A DNA stretch of 64,000 nt from Echinarachnius parma (lineage: Eukaryota > Echinodermata > Echinoidea > Clypeasteroida > Echinarachniidae), in contig JBAMJV010003765.1 of the NCBI GenBank assembly GCA_037951105.1, positions 223,501 through 287,500 of the forward strand. Reading direction: 5' to 3'. The first letter of the stretch is position 1, and the number at the start of each line of letters is the position of its first letter. Below are positions 35,324-47,805 of the stretch, one piece after another. Position numbers and translations under genes: made by a program. Below the pieces are notes generated by a model. It was given only the letters and a program-made list of their open reading frames with translations. It ran no database searches and was not told the origin of the DNA.

Positions 35324-36419
35324 GTATACAAATGTTAAAGTTGTAAACGATGTAAACATTATATTCAGTGATTGTGTTCAATGATAAGTTATCCCCACTG
35401 CCCAGGGATCAAGGCACAATGCAGTTCTCTCTGAAGAGACTTGAAAGTTATCTGTGTGTTGAACTATATAGCATTTGTCAATAGAGGGGGTTGTTGCAAA
35501 ATGAGTGTTGTTGAGCCATGAGTTGCACAGAGAATGAAAACAAGATCTAATCTGGTATAACTGAATAAATATTGTCTTCATTAGTTTTGTTTACCAGTCA
35601 AGCAGTTATCATAAAAATGGTATAATTGATGAAAAAAAAAGGACGACAATGATAATCAAGATCAAAGTTTATCGAAATGTCAATCGTTTCTTGACCTTCT
35701 GTCAACTTACCAATAACATGATTATTTCTACTGTCATAATCCATAATGGTTCCTATTTTATGGTTCCTGTCTTGATTTATGATTTGTTTTCCCCCGACTG
35801 TCAAATCATAATTATTTCTATGACCATGGCTGTATTTATTGAAATAGATTTGTTTTTTTATTCTATGACTTCCTACAATTATACATCTTGTCCACAAGCT
35901 ATTACAGGCCATCTTGGTTTAAGATCATTCTTGTTTTACAATATCGGGTGCTACCCCATAAGGAACTGAAACCATTTGTGTTGTTTTTTATTTGTTAGAT
36001 TTTCATGGTATAATCAGTATTAAAATCTATTCCTGTGAAGCTTCTTTTAAATTGTCACAAATAATTCAAATCCTTTTAAAAATTAAAATCATTCACAATC
36101 TTGTCAGAACTTTAATCAGGGTTAAGTTAATGTAGCTCCAGTGCAAAATCCATACTGAATGTTGTTTTTATTTTCCCCAGAATGGAATTTACTTTTCTGA
36201 TTTACAAGTTTCATAAAATTGTGAAAGGCTGAAAATGTGATAATAGTTATCATATAATATTGATGAAACAAAGTAACAAACAACATGTGCCTTTGTGAGT
36301 ATTGTGAGTAGGATGAACTGTCGGTTTTCGATAAAAGGGAGGGAGACTAATCAAAATTTAATGAGAACAGACAAAACAATGGAATTCAGATCGGAGCCAT
36401 AATTTCTCCAGCGTGTGTG

Positions 36420-36660
36420 GGAGACGTACGTGAGGTCTTTATCGTCCCAGGTCGAATTAGAAAATCATAGCCAGTATTTATTAAGTATTTAAAAAACCAG
36501 CTTGTGGATAAATATACGTGAGGGGTGTTTATGTTCCCGGGTCAAATTAGCAAATCATAGTCCGTATTTATTAATATTTTTTAAAAACAGCTTGTGGATA
36601 AATATGCGTGAGGTCTTTATGGTTCCAGGTCAAATCAGCAAATCATAGGTAATATTTTTT
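36420..36660. repeat. Tandem repeat, about 105 bp unit, 2.3 copies
   Basis: cgtgaggtctttat, then caggtcaaattagcaaatcata and cagcttgtggataaatat recur three times with moderate divergence. Confidence 0.65.
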
Positions 36661-37149
36661 AGTTTTTAAAAACTTGTTTGTGACTCAAACTTTGTCATCA
36701 TTGCTCTAGAGGCAACTTATGATTACGTGCGTGGTTGAATTAGTCTATTTCACTTTTGTTGTGATAGTTTATGAGACATTTGGATTTCATATTGTAATGC
36801 ATTGCCTACATGAACCTGGTAGGTCCTGCATTTACTCTATTAAGGCCGCCGAATAAAGCTAGTAGGGAACTGGTTTAAGATTATATGATTTGTCAGAATG
36901 TGATGAAGTGGAGAAAGAACACAAATTTTTGATTAGTTCCACGTTATTTAATAGCAACTGAATATTGTGTGGCACTTTACGTAATGGTTGCTCTTTGTTT
37001 TTGTTCTTTATTTGCATGTTTTTGCAAGTCTTTTTCTGTCAAAGACTGTAGATTATTTAGAATCAAACACGGTTTAGAACAGAGACTAACTTTAGTATTG
37101 AAACATAGGGTTGAACAGAAGGGCAATAGTTTTGTAAATTGTCTGAAAA

Positions 37150-38640
37150 TTACGAGCAATACTGTTTAAGAAGACATTGCTGTCACATGCAATTTGCCAC
37201 TTAACCTTGACAAACCACAACAAAAGTTAGTATTTGTCAGTCCAGCCTTAGACCTAGACTTGCTTCAGATTGGTTAAAACGTTTTATTATGCAGAGTAGA
37301 GACATCGTCCTTGCGTAATCGATGACAGATTACAAGCAGTAATTGTGGTGAAGATTTTTACGTTGCTGTCTCGTGTGATTTGCTACTCTACATTGACAGC
37401 GGACAACAAAAGTTTGCTATTCTTTCAGTTCGGTCTTAGACCAAGACTCACTTCTCAATTTAATTCAGTGCAAAGTTAAGACATTTATTACGCACATCCA
37501 ATTAGGGGAAACGCAGTCCTTTCATTATCGACGGGCAGGTAACGAGAGGTATTAGTGGTGGAGATTAGACGTGGCTGTCACGTGCGATTTGCGACTCTGC
37601 CCTTGACAGCCAACAACAAAAATTGTCATCCTTTCGGTCCTAGACCGAGACTCGCTTCTGATTGGTTCAGTGCAAAGTTAAATCATTTATTATGCAGAGT
37701 AGGGATGGTTGAAACATGGTTCTTTCTTAATCGAGGATAGATTTACAAGCAATATTAGTGGTGCAGATTAGACGTGGTTGTCACGTGCGATTTGCGACTG
37801 TAACCTTGACAGCTGACAACAAAAGTTTGTATCCTCCCAGTCCTAGACCAAGACTTACTTCTGAAGGGTTCAGTGCAAAGTTTAAACAATTATTAGAAGG
37901 AGCAGAGATGGGTAAAACGCGTTCCTTTCGTAATCGAGGATAGATTTACAAGCATTATTAGTGGTGCAGATTAGACGTGGGTGTCACGTGCGATTTGTGA
38001 CTCTAACCTTGACTCATGACAACAAAAGTTTGTATCCTTTCAGTCCTAGACCAAGACTCGCTTCGGCATGGTTCAGTGCAAAGTTAAAACAATTATTACA
38101 AGGAACAGAGATGGTTTAAAGCACGGTCCTTTCGTAATCTATGACCGATTTACAAGCATTGTTAGTGGTGCAGATTAGACGTGGTTGTCACGTGCGATTT
38201 GCGACTCTAACCTTGACGCATGACAACAAAAGTTTTTATCCTTTCAGTCCTAGACCAAGACTCGCTTCTGAATGGTTCAGTGCAAAGTTAAAACAATTAT
38301 TACGAGGAACGGAGATGGTTTAAAGCACGGTCCTTTCGTAATCTATGACCGATTTACAAGCATTATTAGTGGTGCAGATTAGACGTGGTTGTCACGTGCG
38401 ATTTGCGACTCTAACCTTGACGCATGACAACAAAAGTTTTTATCCTTTCAGTCCTAGACCAAGACTCGCTTCTGAATGGTTCAGTGCAAAGTTAAAACAA
38501 TTATTACGAGGAACGGAGATGGTTTAAAGCACGGTCCTTTCGTAATCTATGACCGATTTACAAGCATTATTAGTGGTGCAGATTAGACGTGGTTGTCACG
38601 TGCGATTTGCGATTCTAACCTTGACGCATGACAACATGAG
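37150..38640. repeat. 204 bp tandem array, about 7 units, each with an E-box
   Basis: gattagacgtgg starts at 37563, 37766, 37969, 38173, 38377 and 38581, giving a 203-204 bp period, with two older units before that. The units at 38141 and 38345 are virtually identical, while those near 37165 and 37345 are well diverged. Most units contain gtcacgtgcgatttgcgac, including the CACGTG E-box core. Confidence 0.9.
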
Positions 38641-38939
38641 TTCCAAAGCAGTCTGCTCTCATTAGCATGATTGTCCTCTAAAAAAGGGTTTGTTTAACCG
38701 ATTGAAGACTGCTTGATTTTGGTATTACATGCATTCTCTTTAGACCCCAGCCCTGAGTATTTTGGGGACTAGTTCTGAACTTGTTAAATATGAAATCCAA
38801 ATGTCTCATAAATTATCAAAAACAAGTGATTTATATTATTTCAACAACACACATATTCGTAAGTTGCTTCTGGAGCTATGATGACTTAGCGTGTATCACA
38901 AAAAAGTCTTTAAAAAACATACATATATTTACTATTTTC

Positions 38940-39320
38940 GGGAGCAGCCCTGAATGGGTTAAAATTGGTGTAGGAGGGCTTCTTTAGAATCGGTTGGGAC
39001 AAGGTATCAAGGAAACGGGGGATGACTGATGAAGGATTTTTTGACAGATGAAAATTTGAACTTTGTGTTAAACCGAATGAACATTTCATTCTCCCGAGCG
39101 CTTTTATAGGAACGTGAGATAATTAGAGAAGGATTTTTGACCGAGAAAATTTTAACCTTGTTTAAACAGTTTGAACAATTGTTTCTCTAGAGTATTTATC
39201 TTATAATTGCTAGACTTCAAAAAGGTAAATTAATAACTTATCACCCACTGGAAGTCAGGTGCAGTTGGGGCAAAATATCAAGGAAATGTGTGGGTTGATT
39301 TGAGTAGAATTTTGACAGAT
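38940..39320. repeat. Decayed tandem repeat, about 120-150 bp
   Basis: caaggtatcaaggaaacg and tttgacagatg..aatttgaact recur, as gcaaaatatcaaggaaatg and tttgacagatgtgccatttgaac. Confidence 0.5.
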
Positions 39321-39899
39321 GTGCCATTTGAACTTTAGACAGAGTGTGCATTATTTGTTTCTCTTTACTTCTAAAATTGCAGTAGTGAAGTTTGTATCAT
39401 AGAATAACTAAACATGGCCTAGCTTGCAACCCAAATAAATTAGCTTATTATTACATTCAAATAACATTTTTGGTCAATATTCCAAATTTCCAACCTGAAA
39501 TTGCATTTAAAATAACCGTGAGAATGGAAAATGACTAGTTACCACAAGTTTTCAAACCTTCCATCGTGAGTGGGTTAAAAGGAGGCTATCCCATAGATAG
39601 GATGCGCAATCAAGCCGTAATGGTCACTTTACGATAAGTGGTCTTCATTGACATACCAACACTTATGGCAACCTTGTGTGATTATCACGGGCTTTAAAAT
39701 GGCAATGTATGCAAACGGTCGGTGGATTGTAAATAGCGCGATGTAGATGCTCTAGTTACATAAGTACGGGATTAACTCTCATAATCAAACTGAAAGACAT
39801 GGTGTAGTATCTATTTATTGCTTCGTGAATCATCGTCGTAAACAGATGATTGGTGGAATAAAAAGCCCACGCTTACCAAACACATACCTTTTATAGATG

Positions 39900-40340
39900 C
39901 ACACAAATGGACACAATACCATATACTAGTGTACATTTGCAGACAGATGTTTGCATGCACATGTACAGTCACACACATACACACGCACATAAACAAACTC
40001 ACATGTAATACACACAAACTCATTTAAGCACATACACTACACAGAAACACACAGACACTCATACACACGACAGACACACAAACATACAATCACAAATAAA
40101 AGCAAACACACTCGTACCCATAATCTATGGTAGCACAAACACACATACTCTATGCTATTAATTAGTGTGCACACACACACAAGCACGCACACTCACACAC
40201 ACAAACGAGCTTGTAATTAGGCAGATAGACCCGTAGTAATTTATGTTTATATCGCCTATTGACATAGCAATTGTGGGGCTCAAATGTGATTGCCTAGGAT
40301 AACACACACACACACACACATACACATATACAGACATACA
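39900..40340. repeat. CA-rich degenerate microsatellite region
   Basis: Many acacac and catacac runs are interrupted by ordinary sequence. The longest clean run is near 40300. Confidence 0.85.
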
Positions 40341-40479
40341 AATTGGAGCTAGTAATAAAGGAATATACAGAAGAGCAGCATGTAATTTATGTTATCACCT
40401 ATTGACGTACATGTAGCTAGGTGGGCCATCGCGGGGCGCATATAATGTATAATCGTTGCCCTGCCATCCAATCAATGAA

Positions 40480-41040
40480 CAGATTAGCGGCAGCCGAATC
40501 GCAATCTGTTCAAATTACTGATTAAAGCATAGATGGATTAGGGTACATGTACACCTGCATGTATTTTAGATTTAGAGGGAAATAGAATTCATTTGGTGTT
40601 ATGTTGGTAGATGGCCACAGACTAATTTTCGTGCTTTTTTTTCTTTCTTCGAATTATCAACTTGATTGGATGCATTTCTGTTATACAGAGCACTGACAGA
40701 ATAACAGTTTGTCCAATTACTGATTTGTGCATAGATGGATTATAGGAAAATAGACTGATGTCATTTGGTGTTATGTTGGTAGATGGCCACGGACTAGTTT
40801 TATTGCTTTTTTAAAAAATATCACCTTGTTTTGATGCATTTTGTCTTACAGCTATATCTTCAGAATTACAGTTTGTTCAAATACTGATTAGTGCATTGAT
40901 GGATTTGAGATGTACACCTGCATGTATTAGAGGAAAATAGAAGTCATTTGATTTTTTATTGGTGGATGAAAACTGACTAATTTTGTTGCTTATTCAAACA
41001 AATATAAGCTTGATTGGATGCATTTGTGTTTCAGGGAATT
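40480..41040. repeat. Decayed tandem repeat, about 150-195 bp unit, 3 copies
   Basis: ttgttcaaattactgatt, atagatggatta, ggaaatagaattcatttggt and tgttggtagatggccac recur at about 40508, 40708 and 40870, each ending near ttgattggatgcattt. Confidence 0.7.
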
Positions 41041-43069
41041 TGATTGCCATTTGTTGAATTATGGAATATATCAAATTTGAACAGAGGCGTTCTTGTGAAG
41101 GTGAGTTTTTCAATTGGAAATGTTATTTGTGATACTTTTGCCTTAAATACAAGAATTTTTGGTGGGGATAAACCCATGTTGCACCTTTTAACCGATGTTT
41201 TAAACATCTGAAGGCAATTTGAATGCAACGCAGTTCCAAATGTTTCTGGTGTCCCAGATTTCCAGTCTACTGCCCAAGTCGTATTAGAAATAGAAATATA
41301 CCCATTTGAGCATAGTGTAACTTGTAAAGTCAGCTCACCCAAACTGTACTTTTGTGAACCCTTTTTAGACTCTGGTTTGAATTTGATATATAACATGCAT
41401 TCTCCATAGACCCTATTCCAAGTATTTTCTGGAGCCAGTCCTGAATGGGTTAACAAAAGAAACTTGTAAGAGAAAAAGAAACTTATCCGATCTGATATCG
41501 CTTTGCATTTTTTGTGTCAAGTCGGGCGGAAGGAGCTTATCCCTCAAAAGGGAGGATTTTTTCCTTTTTGATCGACTTGCCAAATTTAGGATTTTGTTGG
41601 TATATATTAAGAATCCTAGAGCCTTTGGAATATGTTCTATTGTAACTGGAGATTAAAGAATAATACCCCAGCCGCCAACTGGGAAAAGGAATGAATGAAT
41701 CGAAAATGAAATTAGAGGGAAAGGAATATCACAAAAGGGGTGTTTTTTTTGTGGTATATATTTGTGTCCTTAAACCAGATTAAGATGATTTGACTAGTAA
41801 AGTATTAGTGTTAACCTGTTGCCTTCGAGATTCTGAAATCCCCATAGACGTTGTACACAACTCACCCTGTTCCCTTAGTCAAGGGGGTAACTCATTGAAG
41901 TCTACTTGATTTGTGTATAATATGATTTATTTTTTGTCCATGCATATTTTAGTTTGCTACACGTTCACCATAGTGTTCAGCCTAGTTAAGATACCCCATG
42001 CATGCACTCTTCTAAGAAATGGTTTGAAATATATCACATATGATTATAAAAGAAAAATACCATGCAAGGTAATGATGGGGTTGGAGGATATGATTAGAAT
42101 GAAGCTAATTAACATCCCTGTAATGTGTGAATGTTTGTTTTTTAATTTGGCAAGAAACATTGTGCATGGATCCAGCTAATCTCTTCTGTGTGCATTCACA
42201 TTGCTGTCAAGAGGTTTAACGAGGGGGAGGGGGGGGGGGGGGGGGCAGGTAAAAGATTAAGCTGCTGAAGACGATTTGATATTTGCAGACATCCATCCCA
42301 TGGTATCTTTGATGTTGTCCTCAAAGGGTTAAATCAGTATGGTTAATACTATGCAAATGTCCCTTTAAGGGTGAGAAGTTAAGAGGATTGGGATTGGAGG
42401 ATGGGGGATGGGGTTAAAGCTATTGTGAGGATTTTCGTCATTCTGCCAGTATATGGCCTCTAAACCTAAATTTTCTGTTCATACAAATTATAACCTTTAA
42501 TGTTATGTTGGTTGTAAACTTTTTGCTGTGAATTATTTACTTGAAAACTTGAAGAACAGCACTGTGCAGAACATTCTTAAATTGATACAATTTTGCGATA
42601 GACCAACATGTTGATACAAACTGACTCAGGTATTGATATATGGAGTTGTTTTGAGTTTGAATAGGTCAGGCTATGATAATAAAGAAAATATGGAAATTAA
42701 CAAAAATGTAATAATTGCTACGATATGTAGCAGACAAGCTCTAGAATATGATATGGATTCATGCATGTTCTACGCCTAGGACACACAGAAATGGAACAAA
42801 ATCAATGCTCAGGAATAAAAGGGAAAACCAGTCCCCGAGATTAGCTTTAAGCTTAATAATTCAGAGTATAAAGGGTACTTGTGGACTTCAATGGGCGTTA
42901 AGTAGCTGTGAAGGCATTATTGGTCTGGATTTAATCTCCACAAAGCAATCCCCTCGTTTGACTGAATACCCAGTCTCGAAGAACCATGTACCAATCTGTG
43001 CTTTATCATCAAGAAGCAATAGTTACGTTTGCGGATGACAAAAGCTAGGGGGACGGACGTTACGAGATG

Positions 43070-43660
43070 TGAGTTTTAAACCAGTCGTGTATCATTTATG
43101 GTTGACCAGCTCGGAGACAACAATTATTGTTAGAGGAAAAGTCTTTTCCAGACATATGTTGTTTATTTGTTTTGAACATTTTGCTGGCAGACGGCAAACA
43201 TTTTTTGGACGGAATTATATATAGTATGCTTGTTTCTGATATTTTGTTTGAAGACGGTAGAGCAGAACTTTTTTGTATCTTCTGACGGAAGTTGTGTACT
43301 TGTTATGGTTGGCGATCTCCGAGACAAGCATTAATAGAGGAATAGCCTTTCCCAGACGTGAGTTGTATGTTTGTTTTGAACATTTTAACTTGCGGACAAC
43401 AAAAGTGTTTAGATGGAAGTGGTATACTTGTTTTGGATGATTAGTTTGCAGACAGTAGAGCGGAACATAATTTTCTTCACATGGCAGTTTGAGACTAAAT
43501 TGTTCAGAGACTTTGTTGCGTGTTTCATTTCTAGATCTCATCCAAAAGGGAATAAAAGGACATCTCCGGACATATTTTAGATGTGTGTCCTTTTGTTTGT
43601 TTTTTTGACAGAAAGATAGGAACAAAGACTTCTCAAAGTGCAACTGCAAGTGGTTTTGCT
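43070..43660. repeat. Decayed tandem repeat, about 230 bp unit
   Basis: tttgttttgaacattttgctggcagacggcaa-type segments recur with gcagaacttttttgtatctt-type and cggagacaacaatta / ccgagacaagcattaa words about 230 bp apart. The left-hand ORF on the - strand is a by-product. Confidence 0.55.
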
Positions 43661-44268
43661 TATTTACCTTGAAGACGATGCATATTGATGAAACTTTTTA
43701 GGACATATGGTTAATTTACTTGTTTTGGATATTTCACTGTAACATGGCATGTTCATTTTACAGGTAGTACTTGCGATGGTTGTGTGTATGTGTAGGATTT
43801 GGGAATGGTCATTAGTGCAAAGACCTTTAGTACAAGGATTATCCCTCATTGTCATTAACAATGACAATGATCTACTGTATCATATTTTGGGCTTGAATGA
43901 ACTGTAGTGCTTGCTACAATGACCATATGCCAATCTATACATTATGGATGTATTTAAAGGGGGATTATTTAAAGGGGACCACCAGGCAAAGAACAACACA
44001 TTATTATATGTTTTGGTACCGTTTTGTGATATCAAATTTTGCAAGTGTAATTCATAAACAAAGCAATTAATTTCCACCACTTACGGAACCACTACTATTT
44101 CCTGGTTCCATACGGGCCAACCATATGCGAGTGCGCCAATGCTATGCACGCGTACGTTTGTAGACAATAGATTCCCGGGCGATTCGTTCGCTCTGCACAC
44201 ATTAGTCTTCGCAATTCAGACCGCATGAACGCATGCTTTAGAATGGTGATGTGTTTTCCAATTTTTAG

Positions 44269-45437
44269 CTCATCCGGCCCGAAGGGCCCGATGAGCTTAT
44301 GCCATGCCGTTGCGTCCGTCGTCCGTCCGTCCGTCCTTCCGTCCTTCCGTCCGTCCGTCCACAATTTTCAAAATGCTTCTTCTTCGTTATTTTTCAACCG
44401 ATTTTGATTCTGATTGTTTCATAAGATAGGGCTAGGAGGGGGATTTAAAACTTCTACACAGAATCGTGAAATTCATTATATATGCTAATTTATGCAAATT
44501 TATTCGAAATCACAAAAAATGCTTCTTCTCCTTCATTTCTTGACCGATTTTGATTTGGTTTGCTTTATCTGGTAGAGCTAACTTTGGTACACTAAACTTC
44601 TACACAGAATTTTGAAATTTTTCTCCATTAATTAATTATGGTAATTTATGCAAATTTATTCCAAAAATCACAAAAAATGCTTCTTCTCCTTCATTTCTTG
44701 ACCGATTTTGATTTGGTTTGCTTCATCTGGTAGAGCTAACTTTGGTACACTAAACTTCTACACAGAATTTTGAAATTTTTCTCCATTAATTAATTATGGT
44801 AATTTATGCAAATTTATTCCAAAAATCACAAAAAATGCTTCTTCTCCTTCATTTCTTGACCGATTTTAATTTGGTTTGCTTTATCTGGTAGAGCTAACTT
44901 TGGTACACTAAACTTCTACACAGAATTTTGAAATTTTTCTCCATTAATTAATTATGGTAATTTATGCAAATTTATTCCAAAAATCACAAAAAATGCTTCT
45001 TCTCCTTCATTTCTCGACCGATTTTGATTTGGTTTGCTTTATCTGGTAGAGCTAACTTTGGTACACTAAACTTCTACACAGAATTTAGAAATTTTTCTCC
45101 ATGAATTAACTATGGTAATTTTTTATTTATTTATTAATTTATTTATTTATTTATTTATTTTTATTATTTATTTATTTATTTTTTTTTTTTTAATTATTTA
45201 TTTTTATTTTTTTTTATTTATTATTTTTTAAATTTATTTTTTAAATTTTTTAAATTTATTTATTTATTTTTTTCCCCATGTCCCTTCTGGGGCGTCAAAT
45301 TTATATTTTTTCACTCTATTTTTTTTTTTTTTAATTTCTATGTCCCTTCCAGGGCATCACATTTTTATTTTTTGACCAGTTGAAAAGTGTACCACATGAA
45401 ATTTGCGATATTTGATGTTGCGAGATGCCGGATGAGC
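44269..45437. mobile_element. 1.17 kb element with GCTCATCCGGC inverted ends
   Basis: The ends gctcatccggc and gccggatgagc are a perfect 11 bp inverted pair. Inside: a palindromic ggcccgaagggcccgatgag, a (cgtc)n run (44308-44360), a 158 bp tandem repeat (starts of gcttcttctcc at 44521, 44679, 44837 and 44995), then AT-rich ttta repeats. No transposase is visible. Confidence 0.65.
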
Positions 45438-46404
45438 GCTACGTCATTGACGTTCTGGTTTTTTTTTTTCTGGAAACATATTTTTGTGAACTTGTTGATG
45501 GAATGGAATACTAAAGATGTTACCTTTCTTTAATAAGAATACTGTTTTTGGGTCGTGGTACCCTTTAAACAATAGAAGGCTCACTAGTCGTCGCATACAA
45601 CCGGATAGTGTAAACGGATGTCCAGAGAGCAACATTTTCAATTCGTTCGCCTCCGTTGGTATGCATTTCTTGTCCGTTCCTTATCAGGCGATGTACGTTG
45701 TTCTATCCGGTGGAATGGTTTGTGCATGAAGCAATGGAGACAACTTTCACCACCAGATAATTTGATTTAGAAAATGTTCTATTTGTCCGTCTTTCGTAAT
45801 ACGCCATCCATTGATATGTGACCGGGCCTTAAAGCTATGCTAGCTGATCAAAATTTGGTGGCAAACCGTACCTGCCTAAACTCTAAAACTTACCCTGACA
45901 ATCTGCAAGTTTGATACATTTTCAGAACTTTGTATACTTACAAGTAGAAATGTATAAAAATGTAACTTTTAAATTTACCTTTATACGAGACCATGTTTCA
46001 AGCAATGCAATGATTCTTGACCCCCTAGGAAGCATGTTCACATGTAAATGAACCTGTCTATCAACAAACAAAAAACCTACATAGAAAGACCACCTTTTCT
46101 GTCTCCCTTGGATGGTCCTTACAAATAGGTTTGACTTTGTTTTTATGAAAGTGTAGCAAGAAATATTTGAGGCTCGTTACTGAAGCAGATTGATCCAATT
46201 GCCAGCCTATTACCGTTTTTAATTACATCCTTTAATCACCAGCTGTCCATTAGATAGAGATAAATTGGTGCCAGACCATCGCGCCATGTGCTTTCCTGGC
46301 GCTCATCAATACATTATTTTGTTGATGACAAGTAGCCTATTACACATTTCTCCTCTTTCTTGTTGGACTGCTCTGTTTGTTCCTATCTTACATGTATATC
46401 AGAA

Positions 46405-47100
46405 AATAATAATAATAATATTATATTACATTTATATAGTGCTTAAAGTGAGGCCTGTAAAGTGTCAGATATTGCCCAAAATGACATTTGAGACTTCAAT
46501 CCTGTACCAAAATCATTGTAAGATATGTCCGAATGATGTGTGAAAGTTTCATTGAAAAAGAACACTGCTTTCCTGGTTAAAAAAGCGAAAATATGCATCA
46601 GCTTTTACAACGGACGTTTATGAGGTTTATGACCGTTTGTTAACGCTTTTGAGCTGAATGATAGATATCGTCATACTAATGGGACATTTGAAAAAATCTA
46701 ACCCTAATCTATCTTCTCTTACCATAAGCTAAACAACACGGTAGAAGAGAAACGAGGAAGCTCCAAGTAATTTTCGTGGAGTTAGACACTTTACAGGCAT
46801 CACTTTAATATAATGTTTTTAAGCGCATTATTATTACCCTTGGTCATCAGATACAGGTCAAACCAGCATAATTATCTTGCGCACCTCTCAACTCCCTGGG
46901 GAGCATACTAGCCCAGCTGCCCAACGGGCGCTGAAGGCTAATTAACACCCGACCAAGTACCCATTTATACTCCTGGGTAGAGAGCAGCAATGTGGATTAA
47001 TTGTCTTGCTGAAGGACAAACGGAGTGGGCTGGGTTCGAACTCGAGGATCTCGGGATCAGAAAGCGCGCGCTCAACCAATCTTACCACACCACGTCCACT
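46405..47100 (-). mobile_element. tRNA-derived SINE carrying a TTAA MITE
   Basis: On the - strand the head near 47098 has an A-box-like tggttgagcg and a B-box-like agttcgaaccc about 35 bases apart. The body follows, and a tail of ttaagcactatataaatgta then (att)n ends near 46405. MITE family D at 46443-46808 interrupts the tail. Confidence 0.65.
46443..46808. mobile_element. TTAA MITE family D (AGTGATGCCTGTAAAGTGTC ends)
   Basis: It starts ttaaagtgaggcctgtaaag and ends gacactttacaggcatcactttaa (over 46785-46808). The inverted ends match except for one base and are bounded by TTAA on both sides. It is inserted in a SINE tail. Confidence 0.8.
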
Positions 47101-47183
47101 GTGAAAATTGTCAATTTAATATTTTATTATGAATATTTAAGCTAAAATAAATATAGTTTGTTTTTCTTTCTTTTGTTTTACAG

Positions 47184-47222
47184 GTTGTCAACTAATTTTG
47201 GTGAACTTTTATGTTTACTTAT
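47184..47222 (+). pseudogene. Decayed twin of microexon 5
   Basis: The acceptor context ctttcttttgttttacaggt is one base different from that of the true exon (ctttcttttgtattacaggt). The following gttgtcaactaa begins like gttgccaaccag but has an in-frame TAA and no donor. The two acceptors are 144 bp apart. Confidence 0.65.
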
Positions 47223-47327
47223 GTCTGATTTCAGAAAATGAACCAGAAGAATTAAATCTGTTATTACAGATATTAAAGATACAATGAATAATATTAGTTT
47301 GAATGTTCTCTTTCTTTTGTATTACAG

Positions 47328-47366
47328 GTTGCCAACCAGATTGTACAGGCACTACTTATGCAGAAG
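47328..47366 (+). CDS. nckap5: NCKAP5-like gene, 39 bp microexon 5
   Basis: Thirteen codons, VANQIVQALLMQK, phase 0 to 0, between ttgtattacag and aag|gtatgt. This is the most diagnostic piece of the gene: vertebrate NCKAP5 and NCKAP5L, as I recall them, carry almost the same run between CLDE and DLREEC. All-helical, and completes the coiled coil started in the exon at 31872. It is isolated by 15.3 kb and 13.4 kb introns. Because it is symmetric, skipping it would keep the frame but remove two heptads. Confidence 0.9.
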
Positions 47367-47572
47367 GTATGTATTGAAACCGATCATCTTCTTTTATATA
47401 CATGTAGTTGTCAATTTATTTTGTCAAGTACACTTGCCCGACTTATTTTGTCTCATTAATCTTTCTTCCCACTTGTTTTTCGCAGTCACATTGTTTTTAA
47501 ATGCTTCATGTCATATTATAGAGCACTACAGAAATGTTATCACATTATTTTAATGAAGGTTCTAAACAACTA

Positions 47573-47805
47573 GGGTGGAATTCACAAAGGAGGTTTGTAG
47601 GAGGTTTGTACAAACCATGGTTTGACCATGGTTTACATCTATGGAATGCCAATTGTAAACTGGTGGAGAAGGAATGTAAACTCCATACTTGTTAACAATG
47701 TTGATTTACAATTTACGGTATGCGAGCAGCATTCCATAGATGTAAACCATCGTCAAACCATGGTTTGTACAAACCTCCTACAATCCTCCTTTGTGAATTC
47801 CACCC
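47573..47805. mobile_element. Foldback MITE (ATTCACAAAGGAGG ends), copy 1
   Basis: gggtggaattcacaaaggag and ctcctttgtgaattccaccc are inverted, continuing through accatggtttgac and ccatagatgtaaacc. The second copy is at 59513-59832. Confidence 0.75.

Larger units (their letters stand above)
32007..47327 (+). other. nckap5: 15.3 kb intron of the NCKAP5-like gene
   Basis: The donor is gtaggt and the acceptor ttgtattacag. It contains several MITEs (some nested at 34593-35323), tandem arrays at 36420-36660, 37150-38640, 38940-39320, 40480-41040 and 43070-43660, CA-rich sequence at 39900-40340, a G-run at 42222-42248, the GCTCATCCGGC element and a SINE. I see nothing recognisable at 32010-32510, 33850-34560, 35330-36400, 39330-39880, 41460-42200, 42250-43060, 43670-44260 and 45440-46400 apart from short repeats. 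Confidence 0.7.

Noticed and set aside
37150..38640. Possible CRISPR-like regular array
   Set aside because: The period is 204 bp with no repeat/spacer division; it is a eukaryotic satellite.
41031..41456. 141-codon - strand ORF
   Set aside because: Its start lies in a short dispersed TTAA-type repeat and the rest in AT-rich sequence; no recognisable domain or splice signals.
44095..44364. 89-codon - strand ORF with DGRKDGRTDGRT
   Set aside because: It translates the CGTC repeat at the edge of the GCTCATCCGGC element.
47000..47100. tRNA gene on the - strand
   Set aside because: A- and B-box words are present, but no cloverleaf can be drawn and the sequence continues into a SINE body.
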